This document shows, in pieces, positions 1 to 8,176 of a stretch of DNA of 64,000 nt. The notes beneath the pieces are model-generated. The model had not been told where the DNA came from. It saw only the letters and a program-made list of their open reading frames with translations, and did no database searches. Position numbers and translations under genes: made by a program. The DNA comes from Pseudomonadota bacterium (GTDB taxonomy: Bacteria > Pseudomonadota > Alphaproteobacteria > Rhizobiales > Rhizobiaceae), in the NCBI GenBank assembly GCA_023451735.1, contig JAEXYH010000055.1, positions 1-64,000 of the forward strand. The letters are read 5' to 3'. The number at the start of each line of letters is the position of its first letter. Within the stretch, counting starts at the first letter, position 1.

Positions 1-7
1 CGACGTG

Positions 8-38
8 CCGGCTGGGTTTCCCAAGTAAACCGAGCCGG
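8..38 (+). terminator. possible terminator hairpin of a gene left of the window
   Basis: Two arms of about 11-12 bases (CCGGCT-G-GGTTT and AAACC-G-AGCCGG) can pair with one mismatch around a 7-base loop and are followed by a T-rich stretch on the + strand. This would suit the end of a rightward gene lying outside the window. The T-run is poor, so the call is weak. Confidence 0.3.
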
Positions 39-128
39 ATCTGTTTTGACGTTACGCCAATGCTTTTGGCGGCATCAGAAAATATCCGGCAACAATTTCA
101 GATGATCTTCGATCAGGCAGACGTAACG

Positions 129-1205
129 TCACTCGCCGCCGTGAGCCAGAGGGAAGCGCAGCTTGTAGCGGATGCCTTGGCTGGAAATCGCATATTGGGC
201 CCTACCATTGACGGAAGCAGGCACGACGCGTTCGAGGACCGTACTGCCGAAATGCGCCTTCAGCCCTTCCTCTCCCGCATCCCCGTCATCGGAACCACTT
301 AGTTTCTCGTCCCAGCTGATATCGAGATAATCGTGTCCATCGGCATTTACCCGCGTTGAGGTGATATCGATCGGCCTTCCGCTTTTCAGCAAAGAGCCGT
401 GGCTTACGGCATTGACGACCAGTTCATGCAGAGCAAGGCCGAGATGCAATGAAGCGTTCGGCGATAACAGCACGTTGTCTCCGGAAATTTTCACCATATG
501 CCGGTTGTCCGGCATGTACTTTTCCGTCTGCTGCCGCACCAGATCGAAGAGGTAGGCGCCACGCCAGCTGGAATCGGTGATCAGGTCCTGGCTCTGCGAA
601 AGCGAATAAAGCCGTCCCCTGAATTTGTGCAGGAAAAGGTCGAGCGAGCCGGAATAGCGTGCCGTCTGCAATGCGATGCTCTGGATGATGGCAAGCAGAT
701 TCTTGGAACGGTGGCTGACCTCACGCAGCAAGGCGCGCAGCAACCGCTCGCGATGCCGTTCCTCGGAACGATCGATGATCGTGGTAACGAGATGCAGCCC
801 ACCGGACTGGAACTCGACCGCCTGAACACGGAATTCAAAAATCTGATCGGAGCCGACGGTCACCTCGATGTGGCCTTTACGGCCACTTTCCGTCATGCCT
901 TGCTTGAGCGTGAGCAGCTTGGCAGCAACCTCGTCACCGAACAATGCAGCATCTGAAGGATCCAGAATATCCTCGAGCGCCCAGGCTTCAGGCAGATTGG
1001 CGAGGTAAAGATAATCCAGCGTCCTGTTCTGAATGATGATGCTCGCACCCAGGTCGATAAGCGCGGGCATAAAGAATTCCCGCAGCTTGTCATCACTCTG
1101 ACCAGCGTGCTGCCATGTCAGCGGAGACACCAATCTTGCCACTCCATCTACCGCTTCATCCTGTGACGCCCCGATGGCAGCGTCGGATGATCGTGTTTCT
1201 TTCAT
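129..1205 (-). CDS. HWE/HisKA_2-family sensor histidine kinase, PhyK-like
   Basis: A soluble sensor kinase of 358 residues from the ATG at 1205; a TTG-started extension to 1307 looks non-coding. A PAS-like region spans about residues 40-145. The phospho-acceptor helix has the motif EVSHRSKNLL with the histidine near residue 165, which is typical of HisKA_2/HWE kinases. It is followed by an HATPase region with an ELVVNAVSHGSL N-box. No membrane segment is visible. The gene lies directly downstream of phyR on the same strand. Kinases of this family next to phyR phosphorylate PhyR and start the general stress response, so that role is inferred here from position and family. The signal sensed is unknown. 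Confidence 0.88.
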   Translation of the reverse strand: MKETRSSDAAIGASQDEAVDGVARLVSPLTWQHAGQSDDKLREFFMPALIDLGASIIIQNRTLDYLYLANLPEAWALEDILDPSDAALFGDEVAAKLLTLKQGMTESGRKGHIEVTVGSDQIFEFRVQAVEFQSGGLHLVTTIIDRSEERHRERLLRALLREVSHRSKNLLAIIQSIALQTARYSGSLDLFLHKFRGRLYSLSQSQDLITDSSWRGAYLFDLVRQQTEKYMPDNRHMVKISGDNVLLSPNASLHLGLALHELVVNAVSHGSLLKSGRPIDITSTRVNADGHDYLDISWDEKLSGSDDGDAGEEGLKAHFGSTVLERVVPASVNGRAQYAISSQGIRYKLRFPLAHGGE

Positions 1206-1398
1206 AGGACCGCCCGGCTGCCGCAACAATCGAGCGTGTCCAAAATGCGCGGCGTGATGAAGACGGCCGTGTGCCTCGGCTTCGTACGCGCCGGTCCGAA
1301 GCTTCAAGCATCGGCACCCGCAGGCTCAAACCATCATTAAAAATAGGCACAGAACAGTTAAAACAAGGGGTGACAGTCCGCATGAACGGACTTGCCAC

Positions 1399-1423
1399 AA
1401 CCTTGTCTAGGTAATTTTGTTCC
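1399..1423 (-). promoter_or_regulatory. candidate EcfG-type promoter upstream of the PhyK-like kinase
   Basis: On the minus strand the sequence reads GGAAC, 16 bases, GGTT. This differs from the EcfG consensus in the first -10 base only. It lies about 190 bases before the chosen kinase start, which is rather far. Confidence 0.4.
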
Positions 1424-1451
1424 GGCCGCATCGAGGCGAAGATCAAGCCGC

Positions 1452-2246
1452 TCACGCAGCCGCCTTCACCGCCTCGTTGAAGAACAGCGCCTGGCTGATC
1501 AGAGCCTTCACCATATCCGGGTTGAACGGCTTGGTTACGAGGAACGCCGGTTCTGGACGCTCGCCGGTCAGAAGCCTTTCCGGGAAAGCGGTAATGAAGA
1601 TGACCGGTACATTGGAGGTCTTGAGGATTTCGTTGACCGCGTCGATGCCGGAGCTGCCGTCGGCCAGCTGGATATCGGCGAGAACCATCTTCGGCTGCGA
1701 CGACTGGAACAGCGACACCGCTTCCTTGTGGGTACGAGCGATGCCCGTTACGCGGTGGCCAAGATCCTGCACCATCTGCTCGATATCGAGAGCGATCAGC
1801 GGCTCGTCTTCGATGATCATGATATCGGTCGCGACCTGGCGAGAAATCTCGCGGGACGCTTCATCGAGGAGCTTGTTGACTTCCGCGACGCCGACATCCA
1901 GCACCTCCGCCGCTTCCTCGGGCGTGAAGCCTTCGACGGAAATCAGCAGAAACGCATGCCTTGCCTGCGAAGGAATATTCGAAAGATTGAGCGCCGCTCG
2001 CTGTTCCCACGCAAACGGAGACTCGATCGGTCTGATCTCGATGGATGTGGAACCAAAAATCGCGACGAAGAGTTTATAAAGCGAAACACGATCCTTCGAG
2101 CTTTCCGGAAAAATGGAAACATCGGCGATCAGCGCTTCCAGAACGGCCGCCACATAAGCGTCTCCTGACGTCTGCGATCCGGTTACCGCACGGGCATACC
2201 GACGGAGATACGGAAGGTGCGACGCAACGCGCGTGGTGAGTGACAT
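1452..2246 (-). CDS. phyR: PhyR, anti-anti-sigma response regulator of the general stress response
   Basis: The protein is 265 residues from ATG 2246, which has a good GGGGAG ribosome site; this is the family's usual length. Residues 1-130 form a sigma-factor-like domain (SLTTRVASHLPYLRRYARA at the start). Residues 141-258 form a receiver with the acidic pair in IIEDEP, the phospho-acceptor near D191 (MVLADIQLADG) and the conserved lysine in LVTKPF. In the known mechanism, phosphorylated PhyR binds NepR with its sigma-like domain and thereby frees EcfG. It is divergent from nepR-ecfG and has an exact EcfG promoter in front, so it is very likely under positive feedback. Confidence 0.96.
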   Translation of the reverse strand: MSLTTRVASHLPYLRRYARAVTGSQTSGDAYVAAVLEALIADVSIFPESSKDRVSLYKLFVAIFGSTSIEIRPIESPFAWEQRAALNLSNIPSQARHAFLLISVEGFTPEEAAEVLDVGVAEVNKLLDEASREISRQVATDIMIIEDEPLIALDIEQMVQDLGHRVTGIARTHKEAVSLFQSSQPKMVLADIQLADGSSGIDAVNEILKTSNVPVIFITAFPERLLTGERPEPAFLVTKPFNPDMVKALISQALFFNEAVKAAA

Positions 2247-2289
2247 ACAAATTCTCCCCTGGGCCCGATTGGGCAATTGACGCGAGATT

Positions 2290-2314
2290 AACGTGGCGAT
2301 GCAAAATAAGTTCC
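2290..2314 (-). promoter_or_regulatory. EcfG-dependent promoter of phyR
   Basis: The minus strand reads GGAAC (2314-2310), 16 bases, CGTT (2293-2290), an exact match to the alphaproteobacterial EcfG/RpoE2 consensus. It lies 44 bases before the phyR start. Autocontrol of phyR by EcfG is known in relatives. Confidence 0.85.
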
Positions 2315-2321
2315 GCAAGAT

Positions 2322-2346
2322 GGAACTTATTTTAATCTCGGGCATT
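2322..2346 (+). promoter_or_regulatory. imperfect EcfG-type promoter of nepR-ecfG
   Basis: GGAAC at 2322-2326 is followed after 16 bases by CATT, one base off the CGTT element. It is placed back to back with the phyR promoter and 36 bases before the nepR ATG. A weaker -10 could mean lower self-activation of nepR-ecfG than of phyR. Confidence 0.5.
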
Positions 2347-2381
2347 TTAATCCCGACAATTTGCTAGCAGGCGCCCGCGTG

Positions 2382-2606
2382 ATGAGTGACGATATCAGAA
2401 AAAAGCAGGATATGACGACAGCCCAGCCCTCACAAGTAAAGCCCGGAACCATAGCTCCAAACGCCTCCATTTCTCGGAAGCTGAAGGAGTTTTATGATGC
2501 TGTGCAGGAAGAAGGCATTCCGGATCGCTTCCTTGATCTTTTGGAACGGCTGGAAGCTGCCGAACAAGCTCAGAAGGCAAACGCCAAGGCGGTGGATGCA
2601 AAATGA
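2382..2606 (+). CDS. nepR: NepR, anti-sigma factor of EcfG
   Basis: A small acidic-helical protein of 74 residues from ATG 2382; an upstream TTG (2361) and a downstream ATG (2412) are also possible starts. The core carries the NepR signature ISRKLKEFYDAV followed by IPDRFLDLLERL, the two helices that embrace the sigma factor or PhyR. NepR holds EcfG inactive until phosphorylated PhyR takes it away. Its end overlaps the ecfG start by 4 bases, so the two are translationally coupled and kept in ratio. Confidence 0.93.
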   Translation: MSDDIRKKQDMTTAQPSQVKPGTIAPNASISRKLKEFYDAVQEEGIPDRFLDLLERLEAAEQAQKANAKAVDAK

Positions 2607-3169
2607 GTACCCAGGCCGAGTCCGATGACCGCGTCTTCAAGCGAGACCTGCTTGCGTCGCTTCCCAATTTGCGCGCTTTTGCCGTATCCCTGACCGGCCG
2701 CCATGACAAGGCGGACGATCTCGTTCAGGATACGATCATGAAAGCCTGGGCGAACCAAAAGAGTTTCACGGCAGGCACTAACATGCGCGCCTGGCTGTTC
2801 ACCATCCTTCGCAACGAATTCTACAGCCAGATGCGCAAGCGCGGCCGTGAAGTCCAGGATAGTGACGGCCTGTTCTCCGAACGCTTTTCGGTGCATCCGG
2901 AACAGTATGGTCGCCTCGACCTTCAGGATTTCCGCGAAGCGCTCGACAAGCTGCCGGAAGACCAGCGTGAAGCGATCGTCCTCGTCGGCGCCGCCGGCTT
3001 CGCTTATGAAGAAGCCGCCGAAATCTGCGGCTGCGCCGTCGGCACGATTAAGAGCCGCGTTTCCCGCGCCCGCACCCGCCTGCAGGAATTGCTCGGCGTA
3101 TCAGGCGAAAGCGATTACGGCCCGGACGCTGGCGATGCCGCCATTACGGCAAGAGCGTTTGGCAGCTGA
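2603..3169 (+). CDS. ecfG: EcfG, ECF sigma factor of the general stress response
   Basis: An ECF sigma factor (ECF15 type) of 188 residues. Region 2 holds DDLVQDTIMKAW and MRAWLFTILRNEFYS. Region 4 holds LPEDQREAIVLVGAAGF and the helix-turn-helix CAVGTIKSRVSRARTRL. In this family it directs RNA polymerase to GGAAC-N16/17-CGTT promoters, several of which occur in this window. It is coupled to nepR by an ATGA overlap, and a strong hairpin terminator follows. A second ECF sigma gene of similar type lies at 53318-53824. Confidence 0.95.
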   Translation: MSTQAESDDRVFKRDLLASLPNLRAFAVSLTGRHDKADDLVQDTIMKAWANQKSFTAGTNMRAWLFTILRNEFYSQMRKRGREVQDSDGLFSERFSVHPEQYGRLDLQDFREALDKLPEDQREAIVLVGAAGFAYEEAAEICGCAVGTIKSRVSRARTRLQELLGVSGESDYGPDAGDAAITARAFGS

Positions 3170-3194
3170 AGCCCGCGACAAGATCACCAGAAGA

Positions 3195-3220
3195 GGCCGC
3201 CTGCAGGCGGCCTTTTCTTT
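3195..3220 (+). terminator. Rho-independent terminator of nepR-ecfG
   Basis: GGCCGCC, TGCA, GGCGGCC form a perfect 7-bp stem and are followed by TTTTCTTT. It sits 25 bases after the ecfG stop. Confidence 0.85.
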
Positions 3221-3442
3221 GGCTATCCTACTCGAAATCATGTGGCCGCGTGTTTGCCCCTCATCCGCTGCCTGCATCCCGTCCTGACGAGGACAAGGGC
3301 GCAAGTCGCAAACCTCTTAAGCCCCTCACCGACGACGAGTTCGCCAAGCCACTTCCTGCACAAGTGGGAAGAGGGAATGGGTGAAAGGGCGAGACCCAAT
3401 TTCGATACCCCAGTTTCACACGCGAATTCGCTGAACCCAACA

Positions 3443-3475
3443 AAAAAGCCGCTCGAGTAACGAGCGGCTTTTCGT
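3443..3475. terminator. bidirectional terminator
   Basis: An A-rich run, GCCGCTCG, a 5-base loop, CGAGCGGC and a T-rich run make a terminator usable from both sides. It probably ends the leftward DUF883-holin operon. The 220 bases between it and the ecfG terminator hold no gene I can support, only short GC-rich inverted stretches. Confidence 0.8.
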
Positions 3476-3494
3476 TTGGGGAAACGGCGAAATC

Positions 3495-3950
3495 CTACTG
3501 CGCCGGCGGTCCCTGCCTTGGGCCTGCTCCGCTTCCACCTTTCGTCGCGAGAAAGCCAAGTCCCCCGGCGACGGCAAGCAGCAGGAGCGGCTTGGATTTC
3601 ATCAGAAAAGGCAATGCCGAAACGGCAGCAGTCATGGCCAGCGCTTTCTGGCTGTTAGCTGCGGCCTCCCGTTTCTTGCGTCTTTCGTCCGCTGCATTCG
3701 CCAGCATAACGCAGGCGATGATGAACAAGGCCATCGCGATCATGCCGCCGGCGATCACCAGCATCGCAACCGGCAGCCCCCAGCGCTCACCGAGATGAAC
3801 GGCCAAGGCGGCCACAAGCAATCCGTAGGCGGTCCACAAAAACGCCGCCGCGATCCCGTAGAGGATCGCGTTGCGCCTGATCTTGCGTTTCATTGCCGCA
3901 ACATCCATCGCGATGAAGGATGCGATGAGCGGTCCTAGCGCTGTCAGCAT
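3495..3950 (-). CDS. phage-holin-family (YqjE-like) membrane protein
   Basis: The chosen ATG at 3950 lies 7 bases after the stop of the DUF883 gene and gives 151 residues; the longer frame would overlap that gene by 95 bases. Two hydrophobic helices (YGIAAAFLWTAYGLLVAALA and AMLVIAGGMIAMALFIIACV) are followed by a basic segment and a third hydrophobic stretch near the C-terminus. The order DUF883 gene then holin-like gene matches enterobacterial yqjD-yqjE, whose products are inner-membrane proteins linked to stationary phase. Despite the family name, lysis is not implied. Confidence 0.75.
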   Translation of the reverse strand: MLTALGPLIASFIAMDVAAMKRKIRRNAILYGIAAAFLWTAYGLLVAALAVHLGERWGLPVAMLVIAGGMIAMALFIIACVMLANAADERRKKREAAANSQKALAMTAAVSALPFLMKSKPLLLLAVAGGLGFLATKGGSGAGPRQGPPAQ

Positions 3951-3957
3951 CGAATAA

Positions 3958-4476
3958 TCAGCGGCGCGAGAGGAGAGCAAACACGAAGCCGACGCCGGCA
4001 GCGATCGCAACCGACTGGATCGGGTTGGCGCGAATCTGGCCTTCGAGATCACGTTCCCAGGTCAGTGCCTGGTTTTTCGCCGCTTCGGCGATCTGGTAGG
4101 AAGCATCCGTTGCGTCAGCTGCGGCGCGGCGCGCCTTGCTCTTCACTTCGGATGCTTTTTCGTTGCCGACAGCCGCTACGGTCTTGGCAAGGGCGGAGAT
4201 GTCTTCGCGCAGCTGCTCCAGCTGAAGTTCGATATCCTTGCTCGAAGCGGCAGCTCCAGCGCGCGGGAATTCGGTCGTCGAGGTCGATGCTGGCATGACG
4301 GTCTCCTGTTTGATGATCTTCGATTTGGCTGCGGGCGATGGCTTGGCCTTGCGCGGGGTAGCGACTGAACGCTTTGGAGTTGCCTTCACCGAAGTCGCCG
4401 GTGCCGAAGCCGAAGCCGGCTGCGCGGGCTTTTTCCGGGATCTGGAAACCTTGGGCTTGTCTGCAACGTCGTTCAA
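3958..4476 (-). CDS. DUF883 (YqjD/ElaB-like) membrane-anchored protein
   Basis: 172 residues from a TTG at 4476 that has a GGGGAG site 7 bases before it. An internal ATG at 4296 with an AGGAGA site would give a 112-residue form. Residues 1-60 are rich in Lys, Ala, Pro and Ser, like a DNA-binding tail. The middle is a charged helix (QLEQLREDISALAKTVAAVG) and the end is a glycine-rich membrane segment plus RR, as in YqjD, which anchors ribosomes to the membrane in E. coli in stationary phase. An exact EcfG promoter precedes it, so it is likely a general stress gene. Confidence 0.82.
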   Translation of the reverse strand: MNDVADKPKVSRSRKKPAQPASASAPATSVKATPKRSVATPRKAKPSPAAKSKIIKQETVMPASTSTTEFPRAGAAASSKDIELQLEQLREDISALAKTVAAVGNEKASEVKSKARRAAADATDASYQIAEAAKNQALTWERDLEGQIRANPIQSVAIAAGVGFVFALLSRR

Positions 4477-4541
4477 TCGATGACTCCCCTACCGTTGGAA
4501 ACGGCAACGCAAAACCTGCATGCCGATGGCTGCACGCGATC

Positions 4542-4566
4542 AACGTAGCGAAAAGAAGTTTGTTCC
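4542..4566 (-). promoter_or_regulatory. EcfG-dependent promoter of the DUF883-holin pair
   Basis: Minus strand GGAAC (4566-4562), 16 bases, CGTT (4545-4542): an exact consensus match 66 bases before the TTG start. It overlaps the region just after the stop of the ABC permease gene. Confidence 0.8.
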
Positions 4567-4595
4567 AATGCTGGAAGACAAAAACTGAGAAAGTC

Positions 4596-5420
4596 TCAGC
4601 CGGTTTTCGTCTTCGGATCGAGCATGTCGCGAAGGCCGTCTCCAAGCATATTGAGCCCGAGCACGGCAAGCGCGATCGCCATCCCGGGCAGGATGGCCAG
4701 CCAAGGCGCCTGGCCAAAAAATGTCTGGCTGTCGGCCAGCATACGCCCCCATGTTGGCGCAGGCGGCGGCATGCCAAGCCCGAGAAAGGAAAGTCCGGCC
4801 TCGGTGAGGATCGCCAGGCCGAGCTGGATCGTCACCTGCACAATAATCAGGTTGGAAATGTTCGGCAGGATGTGGACCAGCGTGATCTTCGCCTTCGACC
4901 GGCCGATCCCGACCGCCGCCGTCACATAATCCCGTGTCCAGATCGGCTTGGCCCCGGCAAGCGTCAGCCGCGCGAAGACCGGCACCATGAACACCGCGAT
5001 GGCGATGATCGCCGTAAACCGCCCCGAGCCGAGAAACGCTCCAAGCATCATCGCCGAAAGGATGGGAGGCACAGCAAAGATGATATCGCAGCCGCGCATC
5101 ACGATCAGTTCCAGCCATCCCCGCCGCATCGCGACAATCACGCCGATGGCAGAACCGACCGTCGCACCGATCGCCACCGCCAGAAACGACGTAGAGAGCG
5201 AATTCCACGCCCCCACCATCAGCATCGAGGCGACATCCCTTCCGAACTGATCCGTACCGAGCAGCCCGCCCGGCCCGAGCGGCGGCTTCAACCGCTGCAC
5301 GATATTCATCTTCGACGGCAGCGATGGTGTCCAGACAAGCGAAAGCAGCGCTAAGCCAACCAGCATCAATGTGACGACAAGCCCAATGAGCAGTACGGGG
5401 CGACGAAAAATCCCGGCCAT
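4596..5420 (-). CDS. Dpp/Opp-type ABC transporter permease (DppC family), second set
   Basis: About 274 residues and five to six membrane helices, with an N-terminal helix and the OppBC_N layout ending in GTDQFGRDVASMLMVGA, the usual DppC signature. The cytoplasmic EAA-type loop that contacts the ATPase is present around the GIGRSKAKITLVHILPN segment. Its ATG overlaps the stop of the preceding permease gene (TGATG); a GTG three bases earlier is also possible. It is the last gene of the second transporter set. No ATPase gene follows it. Confidence 0.9.
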   Translation of the reverse strand: MAGIFRRPVLLIGLVVTLMLVGLALLSLVWTPSLPSKMNIVQRLKPPLGPGGLLGTDQFGRDVASMLMVGAWNSLSTSFLAVAIGATVGSAIGVIVAMRRGWLELIVMRGCDIIFAVPPILSAMMLGAFLGSGRFTAIIAIAVFMVPVFARLTLAGAKPIWTRDYVTAAVGIGRSKAKITLVHILPNISNLIIVQVTIQLGLAILTEAGLSFLGLGMPPPAPTWGRMLADSQTFFGQAPWLAILPGMAIALAVLGLNMLGDGLRDMLDPKTKTG

Positions 5421-6367
5421 CACGTCGTCACCCTCAACCTCGGATCGATCACCAGATAGGCGAGATCGACGAGGAAATTCATCACGATGACAAACGCTGA
5501 GAAGAACAGCACCACGTCCTGCATCACGATCACGTCACGCTGGGACAGAGCCTGCAGCGCAAGCCGACCGAGGCCCGGCAGATTGAACACGTTTTCCACC
5601 AGAACGGCGCCCGCGATCAGAAAGGTGAACTGCAGCCCGATCATGGTCACGACCGGGATCAGCGCATTGGGCAACGCATGCCGCCAAACCGCCGCCCGGT
5701 CATCCAGACCCTTGGCTCGCGCCGTGCGGACAAAATCCTCGTTCATCACTTCCAGCACCGAACTGCGCGCCACCCGCGTCAACACCCCCGCCTGTGGCAG
5801 GGCAAGCGCCAGGGCCGGCATCATAAGCGCCGTGAGACCCGCCCCCAATCCCGCATTCCAGCCCGGAAACCCACCCGCCGGCATCCAGCCAAGCTTGGTG
5901 GAAAAGGCGACAATCAACAGCAACCCAACCCAGAAGGCCGGCACCGCGATGGCAACATAGGAAAAAGCTCCTGCGAGATGATCGAAAAGTCCGTTATGCC
6001 GTCGCGCCGCGGCAACCCCCAGCGGCACCGCGATACCAACCGACATGACGACCGCCATCAGCGCCAGCGGCAGCGTCACCGCCAGCCGCTCGACGATCAG
6101 CCCTGCGACCGGCACACCATAGGTATAGGATTGACCGAGATCCCCCTGCAGCACACCAGCAAGCCAGGCTAAATATCGAACGATGAGCGGCTCATCGAGA
6201 CCCATCTGCGCCCGGAGCGCTGCCAGTGTTTCCGGTGTCGCCGAGGTCCCAAGCATGATCGCCGCCGGATCCCCGGGTAGCAGACCCATAACGATGAAGA
6301 TCAGCAGCGACACGACCAGTAGCGTGACGATGAGACTGACAAGGCGGCGGATGAGGATGGAGATCAT
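5420..6367 (-). CDS. Dpp/Opp-type ABC transporter permease (DppB family), second set
   Basis: 315 residues from ATG 6367 (MISILIRRLVSLIVTLLVVS). It has the DppB pattern: an N-terminal helix, the periplasmic GLLPGDPA and LGLDEP-type segment, then five helices with the ATPase-contact loop around VRTARAKGLDDRAAVWRHAL. It partners with the DppC protein encoded next. A 160-base hairpin-rich spacer separates it from its binding-protein gene. Confidence 0.9.
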   Translation of the reverse strand: MISILIRRLVSLIVTLLVVSLLIFIVMGLLPGDPAAIMLGTSATPETLAALRAQMGLDEPLIVRYLAWLAGVLQGDLGQSYTYGVPVAGLIVERLAVTLPLALMAVVMSVGIAVPLGVAAARRHNGLFDHLAGAFSYVAIAVPAFWVGLLLIVAFSTKLGWMPAGGFPGWNAGLGAGLTALMMPALALALPQAGVLTRVARSSVLEVMNEDFVRTARAKGLDDRAAVWRHALPNALIPVVTMIGLQFTFLIAGAVLVENVFNLPGLGRLALQALSQRDVIVMQDVVLFFSAFVIVMNFLVDLAYLVIDPRLRVTT

Positions 6368-6397
6368 AGGATTCCATGCTCCCTCTGACCTAGCGGC

Positions 6398-6515
6398 CAT
6401 CTACCCCACAAGGGAAGAGAACACTCGCGGCACCACCTCGGCTTAATTGTGGCGTGAGTGATGCGGTGGTCTGGCCCCTTCCCCTTGTGGGGAGGGGGTG
6501 GAGAGGGGACTTTCT
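6398..6515. repeat. palindromic intergenic repeat (RIME-like) between binding-protein and permease genes
   Basis: CCCCACAAGGG at 6404-6414 is the inverse of CCCTTGTGGGG at 6482-6492, with partly complementary sequence between. The same arm words recur at 11861-11953. This looks like the palindromic intergenic elements of rhizobia. In the leftward mRNA it would form a large hairpin after the binding-protein gene. Confidence 0.65.
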
Positions 6516-6528
6516 TCACTCGACCGAC

Positions 6529-8052
6529 CTATTCTTCCCAAAACACCTCGGTCAGCACGTTGGACGGGATCGGCTCGTTTTCCCACAAGCCCTTCAGCTT
6601 CTTGTCCCAGATCCCGAGCTTCGGCATGACGAACAAAAATAGCGCCGGCACGTCGTTGGCGAGAATGGTCTGCGCCTCGCCATAAAGCTTGTCCTGCTCG
6701 GCGGCATCAGTGCTCGCCTCGACCTTGGCCAGAACCGCGTTGAACTCCGGGTTCTTGTAATTGAAGTAATACGGGTCGCGGGCATAGATATCGATGTCCA
6801 TCGGTTCCGCATGGGCGACGATGGTCATGTCGTAATCCGCGGCCTTCAGCACATCCGCCACCCATTTGGCCGGAAACTCGGTGGTTTCGATAGTCATCGT
6901 CACGCCGATTTCGGCAAACAGCGCCTGCAGGATCTGCGAGGAACGTTGTGCATAGGCCATCTGCGGCGCCTTCATGGTGAAGGAAAAACCGTCCGGATAC
7001 CCGGCTTCCGCCAGAAGCGCCTTGGCTTTTTCAACGTCGTAAGGATAGACGCCGGTCAGGTCCTTGTAGCCACGGTCGTTCGGCGTGTAATGGCTGCCGA
7101 TCGGCGTACCGAGGCCCGACCATGCGCCTTCTACCACCATCGCCCGATCGACCGCCATCATCAGCGCCTGGCGCACCTTTTTGTCAGAAAACGGTTTGCG
7201 GGAATTGTTCATTCCGGCCACGACCTTGAGCTCGGTATTGCCGATCACCGTCGCCAGCTTGTCGCTACCCTCGAACGAGGAGACCAGTTCCGGCGCACCG
7301 AATTCCGGAAACGCATCGACATCACCCGCAGTCAGTGCCGCGGACTGCGCCTGCGGATCATTGATGAAGCGGAAGGAAGCCGTCTCCAGCTTCACCGACA
7401 CATCCTTGTTCCAGTAATCCGCATTCTTCTTCAGATCGACCTTCGTGCCCTTGGCCCAGTTGCCGAAAACGAACGGCCCGGTGCCGACGGGATTGGTCTT
7501 GTTATCGCCCGCTGTCGAAGGCTCGACCATCACGGCCGCCGGCCATCCGAACCAGTAAAGCAGGCTGCCGGTCGGCTGCTTGAGTTTCAGCACCAGTGTC
7601 GAGGCATCCGGCGTCTCGATCGTATCGATCGAGGTAAAATAGCGTTTTTGTGGATTGACGCTGTCGGTCCCGCGGGCACGATCAAGGGTGAACTTGGCGA
7701 CCGAACTGTCGAAGGCCACGCCATTGTGGAATTTCACGCCCTGACGCAGCTTGAACGTATAGGTCTTGCCGTCCGGAGAAACCTCCCAGCTCTCGGCAAG
7801 CTGTGGCTGCACCTTGCCCGCCTTGTCGATCGTCGTCAGACCTTCAAAGATGTTCTGCCAGGTCACCTGCCCGATCATCACCTGCGCACCGATCGTCGGA
7901 TCGAGGCCACCCGGTTCCACTGTCATGCCGATCGTCGCCGCAGTCTTGGGCGCGGCTTGCGCATAAGGGGCGGCAAAAGCCACACCGGTAGCGAGCGCAA
8001 GCGCCATCACGCCACGCCGAGAGACCTGAGACCAGGAGAAAATCGTCTGCAT
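6529..8052 (-). CDS. periplasmic substrate-binding protein, SBP_bac_5 family, second set
   Basis: 507 residues. It starts with a twin-arginine-like SRRGVMALALA signal region and a cleavage site around AQAAP. It then shows the family's motifs: LAESWEVSPDGKTYTFKLRQGVKFHNG near residue 85 and VRQALMMAVDR in the middle. Proteins of this family bind di- and oligopeptides, nickel, opines or other small solutes, so the ligand cannot be told from sequence. It stands at the head of the second permease pair. The nearest ATPase genes are upstream and belong to the first set. Confidence 0.9.
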   Translation of the reverse strand: MQTIFSWSQVSRRGVMALALATGVAFAAPYAQAAPKTAATIGMTVEPGGLDPTIGAQVMIGQVTWQNIFEGLTTIDKAGKVQPQLAESWEVSPDGKTYTFKLRQGVKFHNGVAFDSSVAKFTLDRARGTDSVNPQKRYFTSIDTIETPDASTLVLKLKQPTGSLLYWFGWPAAVMVEPSTAGDNKTNPVGTGPFVFGNWAKGTKVDLKKNADYWNKDVSVKLETASFRFINDPQAQSAALTAGDVDAFPEFGAPELVSSFEGSDKLATVIGNTELKVVAGMNNSRKPFSDKKVRQALMMAVDRAMVVEGAWSGLGTPIGSHYTPNDRGYKDLTGVYPYDVEKAKALLAEAGYPDGFSFTMKAPQMAYAQRSSQILQALFAEIGVTMTIETTEFPAKWVADVLKAADYDMTIVAHAEPMDIDIYARDPYYFNYKNPEFNAVLAKVEASTDAAEQDKLYGEAQTILANDVPALFLFVMPKLGIWDKKLKGLWENEPIPSNVLTEVFWEE

Positions 8053-8176
8053 CCTATAAGCTCCCCGTTATTCGCTGCGCGCAGCTTTGTTAAATGCAGT
8101 CTAAGAGCATTTCGCAACTGCACACAATGCCCATTCACCGCTATCCGGGCACTTCCGGTTTGGCTGAAACACACGC

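Noticed and set aside
60..302. 80-residue open frame on the + strand at the window start
   Set aside because: It runs antisense through the end of the PhyK-like kinase and has no ribosome site or family pattern.
1392..2168. 258-residue + strand frame opposite phyR
   Set aside because: It is rich in Arg, His and Asp, as is typical for the antisense of a GC-rich gene, and phyR is certain.
3495..3950. Phage lysis holin or prophage remnant
   Set aside because: Only the family name suggests phage; the pairing with a DUF883 gene fits the chromosomal yqjD-yqjE arrangement and no other phage gene is near.
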